Source: Microcoleus sp. bin48.metabat.b7b8b9.023
GTDB lineage: Bacteria > Cyanobacteriota > Cyanobacteriia > Cyanobacteriales > Microcoleaceae
Direction: 5' to 3'
NCBI RefSeq assembly: GCF_013299185.1
Contig: NZ_JAAFKG010000028.1
Span: forward strand, 28,663 to 92,662
DNA: 64,000 nt
Every line of letters starts with the position of its first letter. Position 1 is the first letter of the stretch. Position numbers and translations under genes: made by a program. Of the stretch, positions 1 through 9,124 are shown in pieces. The notes under the pieces were generated by a model that was not told the origin of the DNA, searched no databases, and saw nothing but the letters and a program-made list of their open reading frames with translations.

Positions 1-941
1 TGGGCGGGAGCGACTGTGGGGAAAGCTCTAGCCAATACGAGCTGGCGCAGCAGTGCCATTCCTTCGATATGATCGTCGCCCGATCGCCTCAGCACGGGTA
101 CCATCGGCATCACCTTGGGTTTGACTCCAAATCGACTGGCGAGACGGCCAAAGTCGTTAGAAAAAATCAAAGTCAGGGGAATGGTATAGACGACGTGGCA
201 ATTGAGTTTTTTCAACTGTTCGCCGCGGTCTAAAAACAGGTATTCTGGCTGGGTGCGTCCGCTGGGTTTGAGGGAGGCGTCGAGGCGATCGAGATTGTCA
301 ACGATGACTGCGAGGCCTTTTTTGCCTTGTTGCTTGAGTTCGGCATTAGCTCTGTCGAGGAGTTCTTCGTTGATCGACTGCAAGATACTGTTGGTGCGGG
401 GTTCGAGATATTGCCTGAGTTGCGATCGCAGTTTGGGAGAATCTTTAGTTTTAGCAGTAACTCGAGCAATGCCTATAGATAACTCCGCTTCCGCTGACAA
501 ATCTATGGGAGTCTGCAAAAATTCTGCCACTTCTGCAAACAGATTGGTAAAGTAGCTCGGTCTGAGTTTAATTTTGGCGGATTCCATCGTTTCGCTGACT
601 TGGCGGGCAATGCTCAGCAAAATATCGCTGATGTCTACATCGCCCATGTCTAAGTCTTGGGAAGACTCGAAGTAGACGACGCAAAAACCATCTTGCTCTA
701 GCTCAGCTTTGAGTCGAAACAATTCGGTAGATTTGCCACAGCCGATATGCCCTGTAAATAGCTGACAGGTTGGCTCGTCGGGGGAGATGCGGGTGATGGT
801 TCGCTGTAAAGATTCAATGATTTTGCCACCCCGCACAGAACCAAAATCGATGTAGTATTGATAATCTCCTGGGTCTCCCGCGACAAGGGTCTTGCTCGGG
901 TTGCAGGCTTTATAAAATCTGTCTAATTCGAGTGCGATCAC
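1..941 (-). CDS. P-loop NTPase (AAA/STAND-like), 3' end cut by window edge
   Basis: An open frame begins at a GTG at 941 and stays open to the left window edge, so about 313 residues are visible and the C-terminus is missing. The Walker A motif GHIGCGKST lies at about residues 64-72, and a Walker B-like stretch (AVIVDNLDRL, four hydrophobics then Asp) lies near residue 210. Together they indicate an ATP-binding signal-transduction or AAA-type ATPase; the region before Walker A is not a recognised domain. The start is uncertain: the GTG lacks a strong Shine-Dalgarno sequence, and no ATG precedes the conserved region. No specific role can be assigned. The short open frames on the plus strand here are shadows of this gene. 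Confidence 0.75.
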   Translation of the reverse strand, partial: MIALELDRFYKACNPSKTLVAGDPGDYQYYIDFGSVRGGKIIESLQRTITRISPDEPTCQLFTGHIGCGKSTELFRLKAELEQDGFCVVYFESSQDLDMGDVDISDILLSIARQVSETMESAKIKLRPSYFTNLFAEVAEFLQTPIDLSAEAELSIGIARVTAKTKDSPKLRSQLRQYLEPRTNSILQSINEELLDRANAELKQQGKKGLAVIVDNLDRLDASLKPSGRTQPEYLFLDRGEQLKKLNCHVVYTIPLTLIFSNDFGRLASRFGVKPKVMPMVPVLRRSGDDHIEGMALLRQLVLARAFPTVAPA

Positions 942-1192
942 AATTGAAGCCGGCTAAAAGTTAAAAGAGTTAATCGAAAGTCTAAACTTTCTTTCGTTGA
1001 GTTTAGTTTGATTTATCACACTTTGCCGTGTGGGGTAATGCCCTAAATACCTAAACAACCTCTATCTGCTAATGAACCGGACGGCGCGGGAATTTGGAAT
1101 TTTTAATTAAGAAATTTTAATTATCTAACTGAACCAGTGAATTTACGGATATTTGCCCTGCTTATGGGTAATTTCGCGGGGATCTGGGTGAA

Positions 1193-2413
1193 CTACTCAT
1201 CGTCAGGCGGGATACCGCTATGACGGGAGCTTCCAACTTCAAGCGGAACAGCATCCAGCAAGACCGAAATCTTACCAGGTTGACTTACATTCCGTCCATT
1301 GGCAGTAGCACTGGTTCCCAATGCCAAAATCCGCAAGGCTTCATCTCTAATATTCTTCGCCGCGTTCACGTCTCTATCGTTACGGCTATGACACTTAGGA
1401 CAATCCCAATGACGAACATTCAAAGGCATGGATGATACCTTGTGGAGACAATTATTGCAAGTCTTAGAGCTAGGAAAAAAGCGGTCTACCTCGATGTAGA
1501 CCTTACCTAGTATCTGGGCCTTGTACTTTAACATTGTTCCAAACATTCCCCATCCAGCATCGCTAATAGCTTTTGCTAGACAGTGATTGCATACCATACC
1601 TTTGATGTTGAGATTTTCTACTGCAATAACTTGGTTTTCGTCTACTATCTTGCGGGACAGCTTGTGCAGAAAATCTTCGCGCACTCTTTTGATTTTTGAA
1701 TGAACTTTGGCTACTAATTTTTTAGCCTTTTGTCTGGTGTTACTCCCCTTTTGTTTTTGATTTAGTTTCTGTTGTTTACGCTTCAGATTCCGGCTATGCT
1801 TCTTGAGATGTTTGGGGTTGACATACTTGCTGCCATCACTGGTAACACAGAAATCGTTCAGCCCAACGTCTAAACCTATGGCCTTGCCCGACGCATCACT
1901 TTCAGGGGTTTCTTGTCCACGATCTACTGAGATTGAGGCATAGTATTTACCATCAGTATTTTGAGAAATAGTAACGGTTTTGATGGTGCCCTCTAGCGGT
2001 CGATGAATCCGACAATGTACCTCACCGACGATCGGCAGCTTGATGAAACTATCGCCTACTTTAACATTCTGAGGGTAACTAACAGACTGTCTTCCATGCT
2101 TAGATTTGAAGCTCGGAAAACCTGCTCGCTTATCAAAGAAGTTTTTGTAGGCAGTAGATAGATTTAGCGCCACTACTTGAAGTGATTGAGAATAAGCTGA
2201 CTTTAACCAAGTATATTCTTTTTTGAGGCTTGGAAGCAATCCTTGTATTGCACCTCTACTCAGTCCTTTGCCAGTATCTTTATAGGTTTGCTGGCATAGA
2301 TTCAAGCTGTAATTCCAGAACCAACGACAACAACCGAAAGCACCCGCAAAATACGTCTGCTGCTCGGCTGTTGGGTAGATTCGGAATTTATAGTTTTGAT
2401 ACATTATCGGCAA
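1193..2413 (-). CDS. tnpB: TnpB (IS200/IS605-type RNA-guided nuclease), canonical
   Basis: This is a 406-residue TnpB, the transposon-encoded, RNA-guided DNA nuclease ancestral to Cas12. The N-terminus (NYKFRIYPT) is the usual OrfB helix-turn-helix start. The split RuvC site is intact: GLDVGL (Asp182), VENL (Glu266) and NDRDVNAA (Asp346/348). A four-cysteine zinc finger, CNNC ... CPKC (Cys319, 322, 338, 341), sits before the last motif. No TnpA lies next to it, so it is a solo element that would need TnpA in trans to move. In this family the guide (omega) RNA is encoded at the 3' end of tnpB into the right end, which here would be roughly 1050-1350 on the minus strand; that is inference. It sits between an ATPase gene and ftsQ and is intact. 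Confidence 0.93.
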   Translation of the reverse strand: MPIMYQNYKFRIYPTAEQQTYFAGAFGCCRWFWNYSLNLCQQTYKDTGKGLSRGAIQGLLPSLKKEYTWLKSAYSQSLQVVALNLSTAYKNFFDKRAGFPSFKSKHGRQSVSYPQNVKVGDSFIKLPIVGEVHCRIHRPLEGTIKTVTISQNTDGKYYASISVDRGQETPESDASGKAIGLDVGLNDFCVTSDGSKYVNPKHLKKHSRNLKRKQQKLNQKQKGSNTRQKAKKLVAKVHSKIKRVREDFLHKLSRKIVDENQVIAVENLNIKGMVCNHCLAKAISDAGWGMFGTMLKYKAQILGKVYIEVDRFFPSSKTCNNCLHKVSSMPLNVRHWDCPKCHSRNDRDVNAAKNIRDEALRILALGTSATANGRNVSQPGKISVLLDAVPLEVGSSRHSGIPPDDE

Positions 2414-2636
2414 TCCACATCTCTGCTAATATATCAGAGATGCTAGGAAAATACAAGAAATTTGCGATACCCTGAACCCAACGACTGCGTTTATCCGCTC
2501 GCCTAGTCGAAGGGCAAGCAGATAAACTCCGCCGAAGGTTTCGCTGGGTACAACTCACGCGCCTTTCATCCCCTATTAACTGACTACGGTATAGTGGGGG
2601 AATTCCCGTCTGTCTAGTTAAATTGTCAAGAGGTAG

Positions 2637-3536
2637 ATGGCTAGTTTTGGAGTGGTTTCTCAAAAAGAGTTAGGGCGCAGGCGCGAAGAGTTGCGGCGGC
2701 AGCGTCGCGCTCGATCGGCAGCCCTGCTGTGGCAAATGCTGGCAGCGAGCGCGATGGCCGGGGGTTTGCTGTGGTGGATTGCACAGCCGGCTTGGTTGAT
2801 TGCTCGATCGGAACAAGTGAAGGTGGAGGGCAATCAGTGGCTGTCGGACAAGGCGGTGCGCTCTTTGGTGCCGCTGTCTTACCCGCAGTCGCTGTGGGGA
2901 ATTCAACCGCAGGCCCTGGCCGAAAAGCTGGAATCAACGGGGCCGATCGCCAAAGCGAAGGTGACTCGCAACTTGTTTCCACCTTCTTTGACAATAGAAG
3001 TCTCAGAAAGGCTGCCGGTGGCGGTGGCGCAGCCGACTGCGGTGTTGAAATCTAGCGACAAGGACAAGGTGGGGTGGCTGGATGCTCGCGGAGGTTGGAT
3101 GCCGTCGGAGAGTTATACTGCTGTGCGATCGGACAATAGTTCGATCGCACCGGTCAGCCCTCAGGGAACCGGGCCCCAGCATTCTTTGCCAACTTTAAAA
3201 GTCATCGGGCCTTTGGAACAGTATCGAGCCTCGTGGCCGAAGTTTTACCAAGGACTCAGCGGCTTGACTGTGAAAGTGTTTGAGATAGACTGGCAAAACC
3301 CAAATAACTTGATCTTGAAAACAGAGATCGGTACGGTACACTTAGGGCCGTACAGTTCCAAGACTATCGAGCAGCTTAAAGTTTTAGACCGAATGCGACA
3401 ATTGCCAAAACAGCTAGATTCAAGCAAAATAGCCTACATTGACTTGAGAAATCCTGCTGCCCCGATCGTCCACTTGCCAGAACCCCCTCCTAGTTTGGAG
3501 AGTTCAACTCCCGCACCAACTCCGGCTCAGAATTGA
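2637..3536 (+). CDS. ftsQ: Cell division protein FtsQ (POTRA domain)
   Basis: This 299-residue single-pass membrane protein has a basic cytoplasmic head (residues 1-27, many Arg), one membrane segment at about 28-50, and an extracytoplasmic POTRA domain starting near residue 58 (VKVEGNQWLS), as in FtsQ/DivIB. FtsQ bridges early and late divisome proteins. The tail is Pro-rich. The start is supported by AAGAGG a few bases upstream. The gene directly precedes ftsZ in the same direction, the arrangement usual in cyanobacteria. Assignment rests on domain order and the ftsZ neighbour; sequence conservation in FtsQ is low outside POTRA. Confidence 0.88.
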   Translation: MASFGVVSQKELGRRREELRRQRRARSAALLWQMLAASAMAGGLLWWIAQPAWLIARSEQVKVEGNQWLSDKAVRSLVPLSYPQSLWGIQPQALAEKLESTGPIAKAKVTRNLFPPSLTIEVSERLPVAVAQPTAVLKSSDKDKVGWLDARGGWMPSESYTAVRSDNSSIAPVSPQGTGPQHSLPTLKVIGPLEQYRASWPKFYQGLSGLTVKVFEIDWQNPNNLILKTEIGTVHLGPYSSKTIEQLKVLDRMRQLPKQLDSSKIAYIDLRNPAAPIVHLPEPPPSLESSTPAPTPAQN

Positions 3537-3637
3537 GCCTGTGTCTGCCAAAGGTAAAAGGTATCGTCGTCGATCGACAATCAGAATTTTTAGCTCTGGG
3601 TATCAATACGCAAGACTGGAAATAGGGACACTTTTTT

Positions 3638-3716
3638 GATACCGATCCGCATCGGAAAAAAAATTCATAACTTTGGGTTCGATCCGATGCGTTAAGGGCT
3701 GGTATCCATTTTTTTC
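3638..3716 (+). terminator. Long hairpin followed by a T-run between ftsQ and ftsZ
   Basis: GATACC (3638-3643) pairs with GGTATC (3701-3706), and CGCATCGG (3648-3655) pairs with CCGATGCG (3684-3691). A seven-T run follows at about 3709-3715. This could end or attenuate ftsQ transcription ahead of ftsZ. The rest of the 380-base gap (to 3918) is AT-rich and presumably holds the ftsZ promoter, but I cannot place a clear -10/-35 pair. Confidence 0.4.
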
Positions 3717-3918
3717 ATTTTGCCTTGCGTAGAAGTGCCTTGTGCACAAGCACCTAGATGGGGTATGCAAGCTATGGGCGAGCAACAGCGGCCAAATCCG
3801 AGATTGCTAACATTGAGCCTCGACCAGTGTTAGTTTTTCGCGCAACATTAGCATATAGTTGATGGTGAATTGGCGTTTAGTTTAGTTAAAAAGCTGTAAT
3901 CTACTATCCCAGACTCTC

Positions 3919-5187
3919 ATGAACCTTAATAATAGTCAGGGGTCTGACCAAGACAGTCCCCCTTCGGAAGAAGTAAAAAATTTTCCGGTGGCCTTAGATT
4001 CCGCCAATCCGTTTAGACGCAAGTCTGGTTATGTAAATGTAGATAGTATTGATATCGATCCTATGGTCAATCCCAAAGACATAATGCCCAGCAGTGCCGC
4101 CAAAATCAAAGTAATTGGCGTTGGCGGTGGTGGCGGCAATGCCGTTAACCGGATGATTGCTAGCGAGGTTTCTGGTGTCGAGTTTTGGTGCGTGAATACG
4201 GATTCCCAAGCTCTGGTGCTCTCTAATGCTCCGAAACGCTTGCAAGTCGGACAAAAGTTGACGCGCGGTTTGGGCGCGGGCGGCAATCCGGCGATCGGAC
4301 AAAAGGCTGCTGAAGAGTCTCGCGACGAAGTTGCTAATGCTTTGAATCACGCCGATTTGGTGTTTATCACGGCCGGCATGGGTGGCGGTACGGGCACGGG
4401 CGCGGCTCCGATTGTCGCGGAAGTGGCTAAAGAAATGGGCGCTTTGACTGTGGGCATCGTAACCCGGCCTTTCACGTTTGAGGGACGGCGGCGCACCAGC
4501 CAAGCTGAAGAAGGAATCGCCGCTTTGCAAAGCCGGGTGGATACGCTGATCGTGATTCCCAACGACAAGCTGCTGTCGGTGATTTCGGAACAAATGCCCG
4601 TACAAGAGGCTTTCCGAGTGGCTGACGATATCCTGCGCCAAGGGGTTCAGGGTATTTCTGACATTATTACCATTCCCGGTTTGGTGAATGTTGACTTTGC
4701 TGACGTGCGCGCTGTAATGGCGGATGCGGGTTCGGCTTTGATGGGTATCGGTGTGGGATCGGGCAAGTCGCGGGCTAGGGAAGCTGCAATGCAGGCGATT
4801 TCTTCGCCTTTGCTGGAAGCTTCCTCGATCGAGGGCGCTAGAGGTGTAGTGTTTAACATCACTGGCGGTACAGATATGACGCTGCATGAAGTTAATGCGG
4901 CGGCTGAGACGATTTACGAAGTTGTCGATCCGAATGCCAATATTATTTTTGGAGCGGTGATTGATGAGCGGCTTCAGGGCGAAATTAAGATTACTGTGAT
5001 CGCTACTGGTTTTTCGGGGGAAATGATCTCATCGTCTCAGGCTTCGCGCACGCAAAATGTTAATGCTCCTTGGCGGGCTGCGACTGTGCCGGTGACTCCT
5101 GCTCAACAGCCGCAGGATGCGAAAGCAAAACCGCAGGATTTCGGATTGGATATTCCTGAGTTTTTGCGAAACCGTCGCCCAAAATGA
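3919..5187 (+). CDS. ftsZ: Cell division GTPase FtsZ
   Basis: This is the tubulin-like GTPase that polymerises into the division ring. At 422 residues it has the usual length. The nucleotide-binding [11 protein letters not shown] lies near residues 70-80, and the tubulin signature [10 protein letters not shown] starts at residue 155. The T7/synergy-loop region follows, with FADVRAVM near residue 261. After a variable linker, the C-terminus carries the conserved DIPEFLRNR tail that binds FtsZ partners. An N-terminal extension of about 55 residues before the GTPase domain is typical of cyanobacteria. It is preceded by ftsQ in the same direction. Confidence 0.98.
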   Translation: MNLNNSQGSDQDSPPSEEVKNFPVALDSANPFRRKSGYVNVDSIDIDPMVNPKDIMPSSAAKIKVIGVGGGGGNAVNRMIASEVSGVEFWCVNTDSQALVLSNAPKRLQVGQKLTRGLGAGGNPAIGQKAAEESRDEVANALNHADLVFITAGMGGGTGTGAAPIVAEVAKEMGALTVGIVTRPFTFEGRRRTSQAEEGIAALQSRVDTLIVIPNDKLLSVISEQMPVQEAFRVADDILRQGVQGISDIITIPGLVNVDFADVRAVMADAGSALMGIGVGSGKSRAREAAMQAISSPLLEASSIEGARGVVFNITGGTDMTLHEVNAAAETIYEVVDPNANIIFGAVIDERLQGEIKITVIATGFSGEMISSSQASRTQNVNAPWRAATVPVTPAQQPQDAKAKPQDFGLDIPEFLRNRRPK

Positions 5188-5363
5188 TTTTGGATTTTGG
5201 ATTGGGGATTAGGAAGGCGGATTCGCTCTAAAATCTCCCATCTAAAAAATCTCTAATCTATGTAGATATATTAGAGATTAGGGATTGGGGATGGCTGATT
5301 AGATCTAAAATCTACAATCGGCAATCTCCAATCTAAAAAATCTCAAATCTCAAATCTCAAATC
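5188..5363. repeat. AT-rich gap with a hairpin and CAAATCT heptads
   Basis: This lies between the convergent ends of ftsZ and the next gene. ATCTCTAAT (5249-5257) pairs with ATTAGAGAT (5270-5278), a possible weak bidirectional terminator without a T-run. About four tandem CAAATCT heptads end at about 5373, overlapping the stop region of the minus-strand gene. Confidence 0.5.
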
Positions 5364-6140
5364 TCAAATCTCTAGGGTTTGTCCGGGTTCGGGTTCGAGT
5401 AGCTGGGTGGACAGTCCCGAATTGGCAAGTAAATCGCGAAATTCGGGGATGCTGCCGATCGACTTTACTAACATCGGTAAAATACCCGTGGCTCGGATAT
5501 CTCCCGTCGTTGTAGGTACAAAAAACCGAGGTTTTAGGGTTTGGGCAAGTTTCAGGGCCTCAGCAGGGCCGATGATGATTTGTCCGAGGAAGGGGAAGAT
5601 TTGACCGATGACGGGGGCGATGGCTACGTCTACGGTGTCTATTTTCTGTTTAACTTTTTCTAAGGGCGGCAGATGCGGTTCGTAATAAAGTGTTTCGCCG
5701 CTGTTTAAATCTTTGAGTAAATAGCCGTTTTCTTCTTGTCCGGGCTGGATTTCGGCTCCGGGTACGGCGGTGATTTGTAATATTTCTTTAAATTTAGACT
5801 CTTGCCAATTTGCTAAAGATGTGATATTGGTGTAGCCTAAACTGTTGAGGACTTTGGCGGCGGTGGGTGAGGCGATCGCGGGAATTGTCCGATCGAGCTT
5901 TTCGAGTGTTGGTCTGTGACAGTGGTCGTCTAAGCCTTGGGAAATGAGGATAAGATCGATCGGCGGTAAGGTACTGGGCGTAAAGGCGACAGGCGTATTG
6001 TGGTAGGCGGTGAACAGCCAGGGTTGACCGTAAAATACCAGGGGATCGACTAGCCAGGGATCGACTAAGATGGTTTGGCCTGCGATGTGGAAGATCCAGG
6101 AGTTGAGGTCGATACGGGTGAGTTTCATAAGTGTTTGCAA
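5364..6140 (-). CDS. Metallo-beta-lactamase-fold hydrolase (UlaG-like)
   Basis: This 258-residue protein has the pattern of UlaG-like metallo-beta-lactamase-fold hydrolases: a strand-rich start (TILVDPWLVDP), the metal-loop position ISQGLDDHCH near residues 87-96, and a late GPAEALKLAQ segment. The usual HxHxDH reads SQGLDDHCH, so the first His is replaced and the metal site may be partial. The true start may be the second Met (6125, MKLTRIDLNSW). Substrate is unknown. Similar proteins are widespread in cyanobacteria as uncharacterised members. It converges on ftsZ. Confidence 0.75.
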   Translation of the reverse strand: MQTLMKLTRIDLNSWIFHIAGQTILVDPWLVDPLVFYGQPWLFTAYHNTPVAFTPSTLPPIDLILISQGLDDHCHRPTLEKLDRTIPAIASPTAAKVLNSLGYTNITSLANWQESKFKEILQITAVPGAEIQPGQEENGYLLKDLNSGETLYYEPHLPPLEKVKQKIDTVDVAIAPVIGQIFPFLGQIIIGPAEALKLAQTLKPRFFVPTTTGDIRATGILPMLVKSIGSIPEFRDLLANSGLSTQLLEPEPGQTLEI

Positions 6141-6321
6141 TAATTATTTACATTTATTTTAATGATAACCTGTGTTGCGAAGATAACCGCCGAAGGTCAT
6201 TCGGGTCTACACAAACTTTCGTCCGCGCAACGCGAGACAGGAAGATTCCGAAGAATAACTACGGCAGAAAAATGTTATAGTTCAGAATAATTGAATTATT
6301 AACGATGCAAGCTGGATCGAA

Positions 6322-7248
6322 ATGGAAATCAACCAGAATCCGCTCGATTTTTTAACGATAAAAGTACAAGAAACTGTTGCTGAAACCCAAAACTTAGCGA
6401 ACGAAATGGCTGCTAAAGTTCAAGAAAATGCAACTTTAGTAACGGCATGGGTACAATCGGCACCAAGTTCAATTGTGAGCGCAGGGGCGATCGCAACTGA
6501 AGCAGCTTTTCAAGTCGCCCACAACATCAGTTTTGAGAATCTGCCAAAAAATCTGCAATTCAAATTTGCTAGGGCTGGCGTGCGTGACGGAATGCGGAAT
6601 GTGGAAGAAGCAGCAAAAGTATTTGAATCCATCCCCGCCCAAATTCGCGCCCAAGGCCCGGAAGCAATTCGCAACTTCTGTCAAGACAAAGATTGGAGTC
6701 ACATCCAAGCCCACGTGAATGGAGGCGGAAGCGAAGCTGCTAACGGGATTTTTGAATATTTTTGGGTGAATCGCGCCCGTGGTGGTGCAGACATGACTGT
6801 CGAAGAATTAGCAGTCGCTAAACAAGTTTTAGCGGATGCTGCTTTTAAAGCAGCCGTTGCGGAAATTGTTGGGGCCGCAGTTAAAGGGGCGATCGCAGCA
6901 GCCGTAATTGAGTTAGTATTTTCGATCTTAGAAAACTCGCTATTGTGCGTCGAAGGCAAAATTACCCAGTCAGAATTAGTCGAAAAAGTCGCCGCCGCCA
7001 CTGCTAAAGCTGGTATTGCTGGCGGTGCAATCACGGGAATTTTGTTAACACTTTGTATGATATTTCCCCCAATTGCTGGGGTTTTAGGTGCCGCAGCGGT
7101 GCCTTTGGCGGTTGCAGGTGTTGGTTTTATGGGAATTCGCGCCTGGGAAATTTTTTGTCATGGCGATCGACTATTTGGTATTACCCAACAAGCACAAAAA
7201 TTTCTGGGAATGACTGAAGCGATCGTTGAAATCAAACCGCAACCATAA
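6322..7248 (+). CDS. Hypothetical protein with Ala/Gly-rich membrane segments
   Basis: This 308-residue protein is not recognised. The N-terminal half is hydrophilic and helical. The C-terminal half has Ala/Gly-rich hydrophobic stretches, about residues 185-212 and 232-275, that look like membrane or pore-like helices. HIP1 sites and codon use match the neighbours, so it appears native. Tandem neighbours give no functional hint. A membrane-associated or vesicle/EcsC-like protein is possible, but I see no decisive motif. Confidence 0.7.
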   Translation: MEINQNPLDFLTIKVQETVAETQNLANEMAAKVQENATLVTAWVQSAPSSIVSAGAIATEAAFQVAHNISFENLPKNLQFKFARAGVRDGMRNVEEAAKVFESIPAQIRAQGPEAIRNFCQDKDWSHIQAHVNGGGSEAANGIFEYFWVNRARGGADMTVEELAVAKQVLADAAFKAAVAEIVGAAVKGAIAAAVIELVFSILENSLLCVEGKITQSELVEKVAAATAKAGIAGGAITGILLTLCMIFPPIAGVLGAAAVPLAVAGVGFMGIRAWEIFCHGDRLFGITQQAQKFLGMTEAIVEIKPQP

Positions 7249-7260
7249 AATCTGATTAAC

Positions 7261-7320
7261 GGTTCGTAGTGTGGACTTTAGTCCGCTCTCAAGCTGCGGA
7301 CTAAAGTCCACACTACGAAC
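7261..7320. repeat. GTTCGTAGTG palindromic repeat, copy 1
   Basis: A near-perfect 60-base palindrome: GGTTCGTAGTGTGGACTTTA at the left pairs with the complement ending CCACACTACGAAC, with the inner arms reading AGTCCGC/GCGGACT. The same element recurs at 8258, 39100 and 40775. It lies between a plus-strand gene end and thiD. Confidence 0.9.
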
Positions 7321-7376
7321 AAATCTTATCGCAGTAGATCGACCGGACGTGAAATTACCTGAAAACTGCTGTAATT

Positions 7377-8213
7377 ATGCCAGAAATTAAAAAATCAATG
7401 ATACCAGTTGCAATGACGATCGCAGGATCTGATAGCGGCGGCGGGGCCGGGATTCAGGCGGATTTGCGAACGTTTGCATTTCACTGCGTGCACGGTACGA
7501 GCGCTCTGACTTGCGTGACAGCTCAAAATACTTTAGGGGTGACGCGGGTGGATGCTTTGTCTGCGGAGTCTGTAGCAGCTCAAATCCAGGCGGTAGTTGG
7601 AGATATTGGGGTGCAGGCAGCGAAGACTGGGATGCTGCTAAACCGGGAGATTATGGTGGCGGTGGCTGCACAGGTACAGAATTTAAATATAGGGAATTTG
7701 GTTGTCGATCCGGTGATGGTTTCGCGGGCGGGAGTTAAGTTGATTGACGAGGGTGCGATCGCATTTTTGCGCGATAATTTGATTCCTTTGGCGGCTGTCG
7801 TAACTCCGAATCGCTTTGAGGCTGAGATTTTGAGCTCAAGAGAGATTGTTTCTTTAGATGATATGCGATCGGCAGCGCAGGAGATTTATCGATCGGGCGC
7901 GAAAGCTGTTTTAGTCAAAGGTGGCGGGATGGCGGGAGATTTGCGAGGCATTGATGTTTGGTTTGACGGTACGCGGCTGGATGTGTTGAAAACTGAGACG
8001 GTTGATACTAGGAATACTCACGGGACTGGTTGCACGTTGAGTGCTGCGATCGCTGCTAATCTAGCATTAGGTAAAGATTTGTTTACAGCAGTGACATTAG
8101 CTAAGAATTATGTTACTACTGCTCTAAAATATGCTTTAGATATTGGGGAAGGGCAAGGGCCTGTGGGGCATTTTTTCCCGCTTTTGCGGAAGGAAGAAGT
8201 CAATAGTCAGTAG
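7377..8213 (+). CDS. thiD: Hydroxymethylpyrimidine/phosphomethylpyrimidine kinase
   Basis: ThiD phosphorylates HMP and HMP-phosphate to HMP-PP for thiamine synthesis. The 278-residue ribokinase-fold protein has the signature AGSDSGGGAGIQADLRTF at residues 17-34, VDPVMVSRAG in the middle, TPNRFEAEIL, and the C-terminal anion-hole motif THGTGCTLSAAIAA with the catalytic Asp/Cys region. Length is normal. It is flanked on both sides by copies of the same palindromic repeat (7261 and 8258), which suggests a stand-alone transcription unit. Confidence 0.95.
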   Translation: MPEIKKSMIPVAMTIAGSDSGGGAGIQADLRTFAFHCVHGTSALTCVTAQNTLGVTRVDALSAESVAAQIQAVVGDIGVQAAKTGMLLNREIMVAVAAQVQNLNIGNLVVDPVMVSRAGVKLIDEGAIAFLRDNLIPLAAVVTPNRFEAEILSSREIVSLDDMRSAAQEIYRSGAKAVLVKGGGMAGDLRGIDVWFDGTRLDVLKTETVDTRNTHGTGCTLSAAIAANLALGKDLFTAVTLAKNYVTTALKYALDIGEGQGPVGHFFPLLRKEEVNSQ

Positions 8214-8257
8214 TCATTAGTCATCTCATTACCCAAAAGAAAGATCGCAATCAAATA

Positions 8258-8315
8258 GGTTCGTAGTGAGGACTTCAGTCCGCAAGAAGAAGGACTAAAG
8301 TCCTCACTACGAACC
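8258..8315. repeat. GTTCGTAGTG palindromic repeat, copy 2
   Basis: GGTTCGTAGTGAGGACTTCA pairs with the complement CCTCACTACGAACC across a short AAGAAGAAG loop. It sits 45 bases after thiD and could act as its transcript end, though there is no clean T-run. Confidence 0.88.
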
Positions 8316-8352
8316 GTTGTTATTACTGGTACAGTTGTTGAATTGTCTGCTT

Positions 8353-8565
8353 TTAAGCTGGGGAATGCAGGATGTCGATCGCAAGAAAGTTTGATTTGGT
8401 GAGGGTTTGGGGGTTTTGGGCAGTGAAGGCGAGCGAGTCAGCGCAGGAAGTGACAGTTTGCTGTAACTGCGATCGCCAGGAATTCCCTATTGTTAAATCA
8501 TCGAATTTAACAATAGCCCCATGGAACTCCTCAACTACTACTTTCAAACATCTACTTCCTTCCAA
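8353..8565 (-). CDS. Possible small protein or gene remnant
   Basis: A 70-codon open frame is present in the gap between thiD and dndE. The opposite strand is also open over nearly the same span, so either or neither may be real. The minus reading has a protein-like composition (VVVEEFHGAIVKF ...) but no recognised domain and no convincing ribosome-binding site. The stretch from about 8660 to 8712 holds a TTCGCG-rich sequence also seen near 30165, a dispersed repeat. Confidence 0.2.
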   Translation of the reverse strand: MEGSRCLKVVVEEFHGAIVKFDDLTIGNSWRSQLQQTVTSCADSLAFTAQNPQTLTKSNFLAIDILHSPA

Positions 8566-8712
8566 CCCTTATTCTATCAGGTAAAATTTGTAATTTGGTA
8601 TAAAATCCTCCACCGCGACAGCCAAACATTGGCACTGATAGCACTCCCAAATAAATTGTAAACTCTTCCCTTCTCTTTCTTCCTTCGCGTTCTTTGCGCC
8701 TTCGCGGTTCGT

Positions 8713-9114
8713 TTAATTTCTCAATTTCTCAGGCTCTAGAGCGATCGCCACCAAATCTTCAATCTTCTTAATATTCGGATCGCCAGCTAAATAGCCAATA
8801 CCTCGATGCAAGTGCAGGCGAAACTGTTGGGCGAGAGTTTCCTTGGACGTACCCAAATTATCTTGATGACACCGCTGCTTGAGAGCAATTATCAGAATAT
8901 CAGCCATGTCGCCGCCGAAAACATCCCAGCTTAACTCTACGTTGCTGTCGCTGGGAATCGGTACTGGGGATGGTATGCTGGGCTCGGCGAGCGATCGGCA
9001 AAATCCCCACCTGCACAGGACGTTCCACCGATCGATTTTAGTCGATCGTTTGAGTTTAGATAGTTGCTCTTTGGCTGTTTGAGAGAGGCAGATGCGATCG
9101 ACTGGTGGTTCCAT
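8713..9114 (-). CDS. dndE: DNA sulfur modification protein DndE
   Basis: DndE (133 residues) is the small subunit of the DndCDE complex, which replaces a non-bridging phosphate oxygen in DNA with sulfur. DndE is known to bind nicked DNA. Recognisable features are the N-terminal RICLSQTAKEQLSKLK, the CRWGFCRSL helix, and the C-terminal HLHRGIGYLAGD. It is the last gene of the minus-strand dndC-dndD-nuclease-dndE run, about 10 bases after the nuclease stop. Confidence 0.92.
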   Translation of the reverse strand: MEPPVDRICLSQTAKEQLSKLKRSTKIDRWNVLCRWGFCRSLAEPSIPSPVPIPSDSNVELSWDVFGGDMADILIIALKQRCHQDNLGTSKETLAQQFRLHLHRGIGYLAGDPNIKKIEDLVAIALEPEKLRN

Positions 9115-9124
9115 ATTTTTAACC

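Noticed and set aside
1193..2413. TnpB proteins as Cas12
   Set aside because: Lengths of 406-484 residues, OrfB N-termini and no CRISPR nearby fit TnpB, not Cas12.
3994..4887. 297-codon open frame on the minus strand within ftsZ
   Set aside because: Shadow of ftsZ: the plus-strand frame has all FtsZ motifs; the antisense reading is His/Arg-rich without any domain.
7261..7320. GTTC/GAAC in the palindromes as dedicated phosphorothioation sites
   Set aside because: GAAC/GTTC is a Dnd core in some bacteria, but four bases are too common to infer a link here.
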